A stretch of DNA of 64,000 bases from Ceratobasidium sp. AG-K (Eukaryota > Basidiomycota > Agaricomycetes > Cantharellales > Ceratobasidiaceae), in contig JAWNGF010000004.1 in assembly GCA_037039685.1 (NCBI GenBank), positions 4,588,001 to 4,652,000 on the forward strand, written 5' to 3'. Shown here piece by piece: positions 10,716 through 20,805 of this stretch. The first letter of the stretch is position 1, and the number at the start of each line of letters is the position of its first letter. The notes under the pieces were generated by a model. The model was not told where the DNA came from. It saw nothing but the letters and a program-made list of their open reading frames with translations, and did not search any database. The translations under genes were made by a program, and so were the position numbers.

Positions 10716-11680
10716 AGCGAGCGCGAGTCGTTAGGGTAGGGACGGGAGTCGGTTGGGAGTGGGGGGGGGGGGGGCGTAGGTAGCGTGGTCACCTTGAAGG
10801 TGGAGCGAGTGTACCTGTCGCGTGAGCTCGTAAGCGAAAATGCAAGAAATGCGCGAGGGGGAGTGCTTACCGAACGCGGGGGAGCGGCCGTCGTTTGCCG
10901 CGGGGAGGTGCGGATGATTTGGGGAGCCCCGCCTCTGCGTGTCTGCCATCTTATGGTGGCGTGAATGAAGGGAGGCCACCGGCGCTTAGCCACTTATTGA
11001 CATAAACATTGCGTCAGACAGTCACGTGAGATTTGGGCCTTAGGCATTTCTCGCCCACGATGACGCAGCGCCGGCCTCGAAATCGGTACAACATTGACCG
11101 ATTTACGGTATGTCGTCACTGCCGCCACTTCTGCCACCGCCCGCCAACCTAGAAGGTGAGTCGCCAGTTTCATTGTGACATCTTTCGCGACTGATTTCCG
11201 GCGCAGCGGGGCGGCCCACAGGTGCATGCATGCTGGTGGAATTGACACACTTGTCGCATACGATATGCTGATTGGATTGGAAAGCCTCTTGCTGGCAACT
11301 GGTATGTATCCCCCTGCCTCACATTTGTGCTTGCTCACTTATCTTACTTCGTAGTTGTCTTCCGTTACGATCGCGCGATCTTGCGCGCGGCGATCTACCC
11401 CACTCGCGACAAATCTGCCGCCAGAAGCCATATACCCCCGCCTCCGCTCATTTGGCATCTGTATGAATGCATCGGTGCCGGGCGGGCAAAGTGAGTATGT
11501 CATGCATTCTGTCTCGCGATTGCGTATGCTGACTCGGTTATTTAATTGCATTTTCTCTTAGTGTCACCCAACGTCGAGTTGTCGGTGGCTCGCGTCGGCT
11601 TTGCAGCAGCTGGTTGAGCGTTACTGGTGAGTTGAGGCGGTTTTTTTCAGTCGTTGCCCTGCTAACTGAGCCTCAGTCGA
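10716..11680. other. Divergent intergenic region of the CACTA element, possible short exons
   Basis: This stretch separates the minus-strand accessory gene from the plus-strand transposase and probably holds both promoters. It includes a G-run near 10762-10774. Between about 11224 and 11620 three short plus-strand open segments with plausible GT-AG borders can be joined (beginning MHAGGIDTLVAYD, then VVFRYDRAILRAAIYP, then VTQRRVVGG). They could be 5' exons of the transposase, a small separate gene, or chance. I could not settle the frame at the last junction. Confidence 0.3.
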
Positions 11681-14571
11681 ATGGCGGCCCAGAAGCTAAC
11701 CTGTCCGCTGTGTCACGGTCGCTTCTCCTCAAAGACCGTGCGTTGCCATGTTCGTGGCCGATGTACGCAATCCGTGCACCTGGCACATCGGCGCAACACT
11801 GCCGTGCAGCGAGTGCTGAATCCGATTCAGCAACGTGCTCTGGCAAAACGACGGCGTTGTAATTCATCTGCCCGCGCACCCGCACCCACTCGCACCCCCA
11901 CTCCTGCACTTCCTCCACCATCACGCAACTCTCCGCCACGCGCTGCCACTCCCCCTCCCAATATACCGATGCAAGACCCGGGCAACGAGACTGAGACCGT
12001 GGCCGACCAGGCCCTTCGGCACCCCGATTTCGCTTTCGACACCCCCGGCGCTGGCCCTTTGAACACAGCTGGCTCCAGTCGTGCTGGTTTTTTTGACGTG
12101 GAGCTATCGACCGCCTATGAGCCACCAGCTGATGGCCCCTCTTTTGCCGAGAGCGCACCCTGGCTCGAGGGCATGTCTGCGCGAGCCGTGCTGAAGCAAG
12201 AGATCAAAGCAGAGGTGGCTCGCCACGGAGGTGAGTATTCTGTTATCCTACTGACTGATTTAGAGGCTAAATTTTGCGAAACAGGCCGCAAACTTAGTGA
12301 ACGCAATATGTGTATGATTCGGGGCTTAAACTTCAAAGTAGACTCCGATCTAACCGCAAAAGCTTACGGCAAATTACCTCGCGCGTTCCCCGAGCTCGCT
12401 ACCCTACCCAACTACAACACTACCCGCTGTCGAGTTGCCCGCCTATCTGGGATTCGTGGGGTCCGAATCAACTGCTGCATCGACTCATGTATCGCGTTCA
12501 CCAGGCCATATGAAACCTCGACCGAGTGCCCTTACTGTGGCAAGAGTTGGTATTGTTCGCAACGAAACCAGACCGATCGCCTGATCCCGCGCAAGCAATT
12601 CCAGTATTTACCCCTAACCCCTCGGCTTGTCAACGCCTATCTTGACCCGCAGACCGCTCGTCTCTTCGGTTATTGTAGCAATCAGCGCCGAGACGGGCGC
12701 TTTGTCTCAGATATTTTTGATGGTCAGCATTATCGGCGACTCTGTGGGACGCGTGTCATGGTAGCAGGGCGGTCGCTGCTGCACGTATTCTTCTCGCAAC
12801 CAACCGACATTGCTTTGGGGCTATCGACCGACGGTTTCGGGCCCTTTAAATCGCGGAAGAAGACGTGCTGGCCCCTTCTCGCGTTCAACTATAATGTCCC
12901 GCCCCACCTCCGTTTCCAGCTCCAACACCTCCTCTGTCTCGGCATTATCCCCGGCCCAGCTCAACCAAAAGAGCTGTGTACATTTCTTCAGCCATTCCTT
13001 GACGAGCTTGAAGATCTCGCAGTTGGTGTCCCCGCGTTCAATGGAAACGAACAGCGGGTGTTCAACCTGCACGCGTACTTACTCGCATGTTTCGGGGATA
13101 TGCCCGCCATTGCTAAACTCATGTGCATGAAAGGACACAATGGCAAGAGCCCGTGCCGTGCATGCCGGCTACGAGGTGTTCGCAATCCACAACAGAGTGG
13201 GCGGGGCTCTGGGGCCAATAACCGCACCAACTATACTCCTCTTGCACGCCCATTTGCCCTGGGGCGCCATGATCCACGACAATATGACCCCCTTGATCTC
13301 CCTCGCCGCACGCATGAGGAGTTCCTGCGACATGCTCAACAAGTCGAATCCGCGCCCAACAATGCGGAAGAGAGCCGTCGCTCACGCCACTTTGGCATCA
13401 ACTCGCTCTCGCCTCTTTTGCGGCTCACCTCCATTGATTTCCCTGGTTCATTTCCACACAACTTCATGCACGCAGTGTTTGAGAATGTCATTCCAATGCT
13501 CATCAGCATCTGGACCTGATCAAAAACCTTCAAGACGTTTGGAACGGGGCGCAAGGATTACATACTGCAGCCTGATGTGTGGCAAGCAATTGGAGCAGCG
13601 TGTGCGGCCAGTGGGGACACCATCCCTGCTGTATTTGGTTGCCACGTGCCAAACCTTTCTGCGGACCGTTACCAATCAACATTGGAGAGTACGCTCCTCT
13701 TTGCGACGCTCCTTGCGCCCGGCTTGCTTTGCAAGCAATTCACACGCGATGTCTATTATCATCACTTCATTGAGCTCATTCGTCTCATCAACCTTTGCCT
13801 CGACCTCGTAATCCAACATGTTGACATCAACGCCATCCAAAAAGGGTTTGCTGGTTGGGCAACTGAGTTCGAAAGGTATGTATACATTTGTATTGGGCAT
13901 GCCTACCTACAGCTCACACTCGCACACCAGGCTGTACTATTGTCACAAGCCAGACCGTCTTCGGGTCTGCATGCTTCCCATCCATTCACTCCTTCACATC
14001 GCCAACGATATTGAGATGATGGGCCCCGTGTGGTGTTATTGGGCGTTCCCAATGGAGCGGTTCTGTGGTGCACTTGTGCGCACGAAGAAGAACCTGCAGT
14101 TTCCATTTGCAAGCCTTGATTGGCATGTCCTTGAAGTGGCACAACTATCGCAGGTTAAATTTATCTACAACCTGACCAAAGAGCTGGACCTCGATGACCG
14201 CTGTGGGAACATGGCCACTGGGACAACATATGACGGGTACAAGCAATTGGTATTTGTTCGACCACAACAATCATCCCCGGTCCACGACTGCATTGTGAAA
14301 AAGCTTGCCGCTTACTTAAGTGCAATTGCTGATGTTGAGAAGTCAGCGGTAAGCCGACACCTGAGGGGGCGCAAGTTTATCCATTGGGGGAAGATGCAAC
14401 AGGTCCACGAGCTTACCGGTGGCGACATCATTTGAGGCCATGCCCTAGAGCCAGAAACTGAGCGCGCAAAACGAGATGCATCGTGTGTCAAGGTACGCCC
14501 ATCTCAAATCACTCCACCTCGGAGTGCAATGCTGACTGGCTGCTTACAGTATCAAACCCACATTGACCAAT

Positions 14572-15025
14572 TGTCGTAAGCTTCTTCTTGGTGGCTACAA
14601 GACAAGCCGCGATGGAGAGTGGACGGCACTAAGACCTAAGTGACCTCTTGAACTGCAACACACTTAAGCGTCTGTAGGCTCTTGAGGGTAGGGGTGGTTC
14701 AAAGTGTCACTCAAAGGGGATGTTTGACGAGACAAAACAAGCTGGGGTTACCAGACTTGTAGGTCCTCTATATATATTCAGGAGGCGGCCAAGTCATACA
14801 GGTCGCAGCCACAAGAGTCACAGCAGTCAGCCAGTCAGGAGTGTCCAAGTGAGTCATGCTGTATGAACAGACATGACTCGTACAAAGCACAGCCGCGTTA
14901 CTCAATGTAACAGAAAACCACAAGAAGGTGGCAACGCGGCAAACAGAAACGGGAACGTAACAGAAAGAGAGAGACAGGCGGGCAAGACGACAGGCGAGTC
15001 CGATGGAGTGAGCTAGCTCGCGACA
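14572..15025 (-). repeat. 3' LTR of gypsy copy 2
   Basis: 454 bp; on the plus strand it runs from TGTCGTAAGC to GCTCGCGACA. It is preceded (in element sense) by the polypurine tract at about 15029-15038. Compared base by base with the 5' LTR it has five substitutions, all C/T or G/A at CpG positions, and lacks one 16-bp tandem unit. A TGAGTCA site lies at 14852-14858. Confidence 0.93.
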
Positions 15026-15066
15026 TTGCTCCCCCCTAAGAGTCCGTTTGGGGGACCTAAACGGAC

Positions 15067-15831
15067 CTACTGCACAGCACAGTCTTTTTCCTTCTTCATC
15101 ATAAACTCCTCCAACCCCTCCTTGTCCTCCAAGGTCAGGTCAATGGGATTGAAGGCGGTATTTCCTGGTTCGTCCGAGAACTTCTCCCACTCCTCCCACG
15201 TTTCCTCCTTTGTCCAATCCGCCTTGGACCAGTCCGAAACCCTCTCCTGGACCTCCACAAACTCCTCATCCCACTGTCGCACATCGGGCTCTACCTCCTT
15301 CCATGCCGACGTGTCCGCCTCCTCCCACTTCCACCAGTTTGGCGACCATTCAAACTTCTCCTTCTGGTATCTTCCCCTTTCTAGCTTCCAGTCGCTCAGG
15401 TCCCTTTCATAGTTGGCGTCCCAGGCGTCGTTCCACCGAGGTCGCAGCGTTGGTTGTCTTCCGTCGTACCCTGGCACCCACTCGCTCGAATATGCGCCTT
15501 CTTGTCCCCATTCCACAACTCCAAGCATGTGGGTGGATAGCAGAACCACCTCTGACACTTGGAAGGCCGCGCATCCTTGACAGACGAATATGTCCTTTCG
15601 CAGGAGCTGCATGCGTGTCGGCCATTTTTTGCCGACCCACTGGAACTCGCCCAGGTCTGAGTGGAGGACGTCGTCCGACGCCCTAAAGTGCATTCTTCCT
15701 GAGCCTTGCTGGGACCTTTTGAAGACGTAGAGTGCGGCTCCGGCATCAAGGATTCTTGCCGTAGCAAACGCTGGTCCTTCCAGGACGCGGGTGAGGTTGT
15801 TGGCGATGGTAGAGCGGGAAACGGCAGGCAT
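15067..15831 (-). CDS. ORF3 of gypsy copy 2: conserved Trp/Glu/Asp-rich protein
   Basis: 254 residues starting MPAVSRST at 15831; the frame is open further upstream to 15891, but the shared start with copy 1 favours this Met. The protein differs from copy 1 by scattered conservative changes in the first 150 residues (for example T/S, S/A, R/Q, K/R) and by more in the Trp-rich half. The IDLTLE motif, acidic tail and length are retained. It overlaps the pol frame by 436 bp, as in copy 1. Keeping an intact ORF3 in an element that has lost RT fits a role in trans or recent origin of the deletion. Function unknown. Confidence 0.75.
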   Translation of the reverse strand: MPAVSRSTIANNLTRVLEGPAFATARILDAGAALYVFKRSQQGSGRMHFRASDDVLHSDLGEFQWVGKKWPTRMQLLRKDIFVCQGCAAFQVSEVVLLSTHMLGVVEWGQEGAYSSEWVPGYDGRQPTLRPRWNDAWDANYERDLSDWKLERGRYQKEKFEWSPNWWKWEEADTSAWKEVEPDVRQWDEEFVEVQERVSDWSKADWTKEETWEEWEKFSDEPGNTAFNPIDLTLEDKEGLEEFMMKKEKDCAVQ

Positions 15832-17511
15832 TTTAGGGAGCAGAGAAGATCTAGCGAGTTGAGCGAGGTGTAAAGCTTGGAGTAGGTGCAAGTTTTGCAG
15901 TTGACACTACTCGTTCCACCCCTCCTGCCTTTTATCCTCCCTGGAGCGTAGTTAGATGGCGTGGGAGCTTCGGGGTGTCGGCGTAGAAGGTCCTTGATGA
16001 TCTTTGAAAGGTGACCAAAATCTTCCGCCCTTTGTTCCGTGTCTTCTTCACTTCCATAACCCTTCCATCTGACCCTGTAAAAAAGGCCATCCTTTGTCTC
16101 CTTCCAGTCCAAGATCTTCTCTACTTCATATTCTTCTTCCCCTTCTTCTGTTATGATCGGCGGTGGTCGGGGTTGGTTGCGGCTAAATTCGGTGTCTCCC
16201 TTGTAAGGGCTGAGCAAATCGATGTGGAAAACAGGGTGCACCCTCATTGTTGCTGGCAGATCAAGCTCATAGGCGTGTGATCCTATCTGTCGCTTCACGA
16301 CAAATGGCCCGTGCTTTTTGTTGTCCAGTTTCTTTGATGGTCTGTTTGTTTGAATGTTTTTTCCCAGTAGCCATACTAGATCTCCTTCTTGGTACTTATT
16401 CTTTGGCTCTTCTCCTGGGAGCCTTTGGGTTTCCATAGATGCAATTGCTTCGTCGTGGATTTTACGCCATTTTCCTGTAATGTCGTTTGCTTCTGGAACC
16501 GCTGATTCTTCCGCTGAGATGTTCCACAGTGGTTCCCTCCCATAGACGATCTCGAAAGGGGAACTACCCGTTACGCGATGCTTCTGTAGATTATAGCTGA
16601 ACTCCGCAATTGGTAACAAGTCCGCCCAATCATCTTGCCGGTAGTTGACAAACAATCTTAGCCAGCCTTCCATCCATTGATTGATTCTCTCCGTTATTCC
16701 ATCTGTTTGGGGGTGGTAGGCAGTACTGAAACCTGGGCTAGTTCCAATTTTCTCGTAAATGGCTTTCATAAGTTTGGAATTGAAAGTAGTCCCTCGGTCT
16801 GAGATTGTGCTCTTTGGGAAACCATGCAGTTTCCAAACATTTGTGATGAAAAGATTTGCTTGGTCGAATTTTCCCCGCCGCGATTTCTTCATCCAGGTAT
16901 TCTCTTAAAGCAATAGATTCCGCTGGAGAGAGAGGGATAGGTCTGGCAGGTTTCGGGAGCTCAGCTCCTTCCTTGAAGTCGATGGCGCAGTTGTATGGAC
17001 GATGATCCGGGATTCTCTTGAATTTCTCCTCACTGAAGACATCGGCAAATTCCTTGAATTCTTCTGGAAGGTCGTCTATTGAGGCCGTTCTTGCTTGTAT
17101 GGGTTCTGGCCGCCATGATATGTGCTTCGTTTTCCAATCGATGACCGGGTTTGCTTCTTCTAACCATTCCAATCCCAGGATAAGTTTAGTATCCCCAGTA
17201 GGCATAGCAAAGAAGACTTGTTTGAAGGTCCTTCCCTCCACGTTTAGTTCTAGCTTAGCTTTAAAACGTATTTGGTGAGAGAGTTCCTTCCCCTGGATAC
17301 CAATTACTTTTCGCGGAGTGGAGAGTTCCATGAGTGGGATGTTGTTGGATCGAGCCCACGAGATGTCCAAGAAGTTCTTTGATGCTCTGGAGTCGATGAG
17401 GGTTGGGATAGGATCTGTGATTCCGGCAACGTTTGCGTAAACAATGGTAGATTCATTTGTCGCTCTAAAGTACATTGTTTCCATTGCCGGTTGTTTGGTC
17501 TCTCCACACAC
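15396..17511 (-). pseudogene. Gypsy copy 2 pol with large internal deletion
   Basis: From 17511 the frame encodes a retropepsin-like domain: the expected D-S/T-G-A active site reads LIDSRASKNF, with Gly replaced by Arg. It is followed by ILGLEWLEEANPVIDW and the linker up to EYLDEEIAAGKIRPSKS at the start of RT. The sequence then jumps, at about 16865-16872, into the middle of integrase (ANLFITNVWKLHG) in a different frame. The downstream part (to about 15930) gives the integrase end with an intact Arg codon after the catalytic Glu, and a chromodomain. Relative to copy 1 everything up to about base 1720 is missing. Confidence 0.88.
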
Positions 17512-17513
17512 AG

Positions 17514-19514
17514 TTAGAGGGAGACCCCTTCTTTTCCCGAATCTTCAACGATTGTTGCCTCCCTTCCTTTAACGCTAGGTTCCGTCGTTATCCATTCCTT
17601 GGACGGACATTTGAATGAACGGTGTCCTTCCTGTCCGCACTTCAGGCAGCGGTTGGTTGCTATCCTTGCTTTGTATATTTCGTCAGGCAGCCGTTTTGTA
17701 GAGGATTGCCCACTAGTGGTTGGTTGAACGGCCTTCTTTCCTGTTGAGGTCTTGATTTGTTGTAATTTCTGGTCGATAGAGATCGCGATTGAGATCCACC
17801 GGTCAAGGGAAAGTTCTCGCTCTGTCCCATCTTCATTGATCAAGGTCAGTTCGAAGCGGGCTAGTTCAGTCTTGACTTCTGACTTCAATCCTTCCTTGAA
17901 CTGGTTGATCAGAGCTTCTTGTCCCCAGTTTACGTCTACCAGAAGATATCGGAATTCTGAGGCATAGTTTGCTACCGAGTTGGTCTGTTTGCATTTTCGG
18001 ATGTCTGATTCGGCTTTAGCTTTCTTGTTCGGGTCGCTGAACTGTTCCATGAAGTGTGCTTTGAAACTTTCCCATGAGGCAAGATTTTGGTTATTTCCTC
18101 CTTGGTTAAGCGATTGTAAGAGTACTTGTGCCCAGTGGGTGGCGGCTTTGTTCTCGGATTTGAAGTTTGCTAGAGCTTCGCGGATTCTTTCTTTGCTGGA
18201 AGTGTATTGGTCGCCTAGTCGTACAAAGTAGCTCTCCATTTGTGTGATGAACATTTCGGCACCTTCGCCTTTCTTTCCGTCGAAGGCTTCTGGGCGAGTC
18301 ACCTTGGGACGACGTGTACTGCTACCGATGTTCGGGTTCTCGGCCAGTCGTTGGATTCTTAATTCTAATTCGTCGATCCTGGTAGATTCCGCATCTGGAT
18401 GTGGTGGGGAATTTGATCGCCTAGAGGGGATCCCATGCAGGGATGCTTCGTCCATTTCTTCTCACATATTGTTGATGGTTTCTTGGACTTCCGTGATTTT
18501 GGTAGTGAAGGAAGCTCCCTCCTGCCGCAAGGTTTCTAGTCCTTGTGTTACTGCCTCGTTCCATTCGAGTTGTCCTTGTCTGGTAGTGTTCAGTTCCTCG
18601 CGTACATTATTTACTAGTCCTTGGGTGTTGGTAACTTCATTACGAAGGTGGGTAACGTCTTGGCCGATTAGAAAAGAATTATGTTCGCCATTTCTTGACG
18701 AGTTCAGAATGTCTGTCAGGGTTCCTTGTAGGGTGTTGATGGAGTCGTTAAAGATTTGCTGGTTGTTTGCTAGAACCTGAGTGGCTTGTTCTAGGCCACT
18801 AAGCCTTCGATCTATAGTGACTCTCATTCCATCTATAACCCTAAGGGTAGCGTTGTGTCTTCCTTCTAGAAGGTCGTCAAGGTCATCTAAATTGCTGATT
18901 ACAGTCCTGTTGCTAGAGCTGGAACTTGAACTTGAGCTTCCTGGATCACCGGCGCTTTGTTGTACCGGGGCTGATTGCTCGGAGTAACCCTGTGGGATAT
19001 ATGGTGGTGCTGGTATCGCCGGTGTGACTGGCTGGGAAGCCACTGGAATTGGTCCTGCGTTGGTGATGGTTCCTCCAATTTGGGGGACTGTAGGGGCATT
19101 GGGAACATGTGGTGTAGGAGGAGGTCTGATGGGAACAAGCGATACGCCCCCATGGGCTTCGGGTTGGGGAGAAAAGAACTGTCTTCTAGTTCCTAATGGC
19201 CATAAGGGACGAGATGGCCCTGGGGTTGCCGCTGGAATACAAATTACAGCTGGAGTAGGGTCATTCGTGAGATCTCCTGGTTCTCTATTTGTGATAGTTG
19301 GTTCTTCCTCTTGTACTGCTGTCATGTCAGAAATCCTGAAAGATCCTGGCATTGATGCTTGACTTTGGGGGCGTGATCGCGCAGGACCTCCCGCTTGAGT
19401 TTGTGCAATATCTTGTTTGTTTAGTGATCCTGTGGGCCTTGCTGCCCGACTGGGTCCTCTTCTTGTTGATATAGTGGATGAGGGACGTGACCCTCCATCT
19501 TCTTGAATAGACAT
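17514..19514 (-). pseudogene. Gypsy copy 2 Gag (with one in-frame TGA)
   Basis: The first part (19514-18465, 350 residues) is Pro/Ser-rich and then helical with many polar residues. A TGA at 18462-18464 interrupts; the same frame continues two codons later with MDEASLHG and runs to 17514. The second part holds the retrotransposon Gag core (TRPEAFDGKKGEGAEMF, then LASWESFKAHFMEQFSDP) and a single zinc knuckle, CLKCGQEGHRSFKC, near 17630-17670. The stop may be a decayed CGA codon or a real boundary between two proteins; no intact copy is available here. Pol begins right after the Gag stop, in the same frame. Confidence 0.8.
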
Positions 19515-19522
19515 GTTTGTTA

Positions 19523-19534
19523 AGCTTGTTTTGT
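19523..19534 (-). promoter_or_regulatory. Self-complementary primer-binding site of gypsy copy 2
   Basis: Two bases inside the 5' LTR end lies ACAAAACAAGCT (element sense). It is the exact reverse complement of AGCTTGTTTTGT within the LTR (plus-strand 19697-19708), about 33 bp downstream of the TATATATA box, where the RNA should start. This is the arrangement known from Tf1/sushi-type self-primed elements, where the mRNA 5' end folds back as the primer. I saw no TGG-type tRNA primer site at this position. Confidence 0.7.
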
Positions 19535-19536
19535 AA

Positions 19537-20006
19537 TGTCATAAGCTTCTTCTTGGTGGCTACGAGACAAGCCGCGATGGAGAGTGGACGGCACTAAGAC
19601 CTAAGTGACCTCTTGAACTGCAACACACTTAAGCGTCTGTAGGCTCTTGAGGGTAGGGGTGGTTCAAAGTGTCACTCAAAGGGGATGTTTGACGAGACAA
19701 AACAAGCTGGGGTTACCAGACTTGTAGGTCCTCTATATATATTCAGGAGGCGGCCAAGTCATACAGGTTGCAGCCACAAGAGTCACAGCAGTCAGCCAGT
19801 CAGGAGTGTCCAAGTGAGTCATGCTGTATGAACAGACATGACTCGTACAAAGCACAGCCGCGTTACTCAATGTAACAGAAAACCACAAGAAGGTGGCAAC
19901 GCGGCAAACAGAAACGGGAACGTAACAGAAAGAGAGAGACAGGCGGGCGAGACGACAGGCGGGCGAGACGACAGGCGAGTCCGATGGAGTGAGCTAGCTT
20001 GCGACA
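19537..20006 (-). repeat. 5' LTR of gypsy copy 2
   Basis: 470 bp, from TGTCATAAGC to GCTTGCGACA on the plus strand. It contains a TATATATA box near 19733-19742, a TGAGTCA site at 19815-19821 and a tandemly doubled 16-bp unit GGGCGAGACGACAGGC near 19945-19976 that is single in the 3' LTR. Confidence 0.93.
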
Positions 20007-20619
20007 CCGATGCAGTTGGCAAAAGCCACAACCCGTGAACTGCGCTGTCATGGGTTACGGTCGAGTTGAGTACTTTGTCGTCATTGACAGGGAGTTCTTC
20101 CAGGAGATGGCGTGCAGCATTGGCAACAACGAGCTGCTCCCCTTCCTGGGACCGCTGGCCCTCGCTGTTGTGTTGCCAATCCCATTATTCAAACGGCTCC
20201 CTGATGCGAACATTATCACGTACACACTTGCTGGGAACAAGCTAGCTCCCGAAGAGATTGTTGACGTTGAAGATTTGCAATGCCTTGTCGGGAGGGTTCA
20301 AGCACGTGATGGGACATGGTTTGTTGCTGACCGAACGACTGTTGTTGGCCGGCTGGATCTGGTTGAAGCACTTGCTGACACCGAGTGGGTTTTCCAACAA
20401 TGCCAAACTCCTGCAAGTTCTGTACACTTCATTGGATTTGGCTTGGCGCCCTTGAGCATGGTGCTACGACAACCATACACACGAGCTCACTTCTATCTGG
20501 CCAACTGCCCGTGTCCCTCCCTCGCTGCTTCACTTGGGTTTGTTCTCACACTGTTACATTGTATAGATATTGTATTATAGTAAAATTTGTACTTATGTTT
20601 ACAACTTGAATAAGCGAAG

Positions 20620-20805
20620 GTGTCAATGCCAAAAATTGGCATCAATCATACCAAAAATCGGTATTGCGCTTGGCTCTTGAATGCCAGGTAGGGTTCATAC
20701 CAGTTTTTGGCAAGTACCAAAATCGCGGAAATGGTATGAATTATACCGAAAGTGGAAAAAAGGTCACATCTACCGAAAAATTTAGTATATAAGGTTACAC
20801 CAGAG
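20620..20805. repeat. Right terminal and subterminal region of the CACTA element
   Basis: Dense CCAAAAA/ACCAAAA/TACCGAAA words in both orientations run up to the terminal TACACCAGAG. They mirror the left subterminal region. No gene is seen here. Confidence 0.6.

Larger units (their letters stand above)
14572..20006 (-). mobile_element. Ty3/gypsy element copy 2, full-ended but internally deleted
   Basis: Both LTRs are present (5' LTR 19537-20006, 3' LTR 14572-15025). Gag, protease, the start of RT, the end of integrase, chromodomain and ORF3 lie between them. Most of RT, all of RNase H and the integrase N-terminus are missing. The element sits inside the Tnp2 coding frame, flanked by CCAAT (14567-14571) and CCGAT (20007-20011), a 5-bp target duplication with one CpG-type mismatch. 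LTR similarity makes it a young insertion. It cannot make RT itself, so any further movement would need a helper element. Confidence 0.93.
11681..20580 (+). pseudogene. Tnp2-family (CACTA) transposase, with stops and split by gypsy copy 2
   Basis: Start ATG at 11681 opens with a zinc-finger-like CPLCHGRF...CHVRGRC. The main block (about 12300-13500) has features of fungal Tnp2 transposases: CPYCGKSWY, DGFGPFKSRKK and a CMKGHNGKSPCRAC cysteine cluster. A likely 54-bp in-phase intron lies at about 12230-12283. A TGA at 13517-13519 interrupts the frame, which continues in phase (FGTGRKDY). Intron 13876-13930 joins FER to LYYCH. A second TGA is at 14433-14435, again with the frame open beyond. 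The gypsy element lies at 14572-20006; the transposase frame resumes at once after it (CSWQKP...) and ends near 20580. Both stops would fit CGA-to-TGA changes, but no intact copy is in the window. Confidence 0.85.
8963..20805. mobile_element. CACTA/EnSpm-like (Tnp2) DNA transposon inserted in helicase copy A
   Basis: Comparison with the empty site in duplicate B (38549-38551) gives exact ends. The element starts CTCTGGGTGTAG and ends TACACCAGAG, with imperfect inverted ends (CTCTGG.../...CCAGAG), and is flanked by a 3-bp target duplication AAC (8960-8962 and 20806-20808). Three-base duplications are typical of CACTA elements, as is the Tnp2-type transposase inside. Subterminal A-rich repeats (ATACCAAAA variants) occur near both ends. 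It carries two main divergently transcribed genes: a basic/acidic accessory gene on the minus strand and the transposase on the plus strand. Total length is 11,843 bp, of which about 5.4 kb is a nested gypsy element. Confidence 0.9.

Noticed and set aside
10755..10780. G-run as a possible telomere-like or quadruplex repeat
   Set aside because: It is a single homopolymer run without repeated G-tracts of even spacing; nothing more can be supported.
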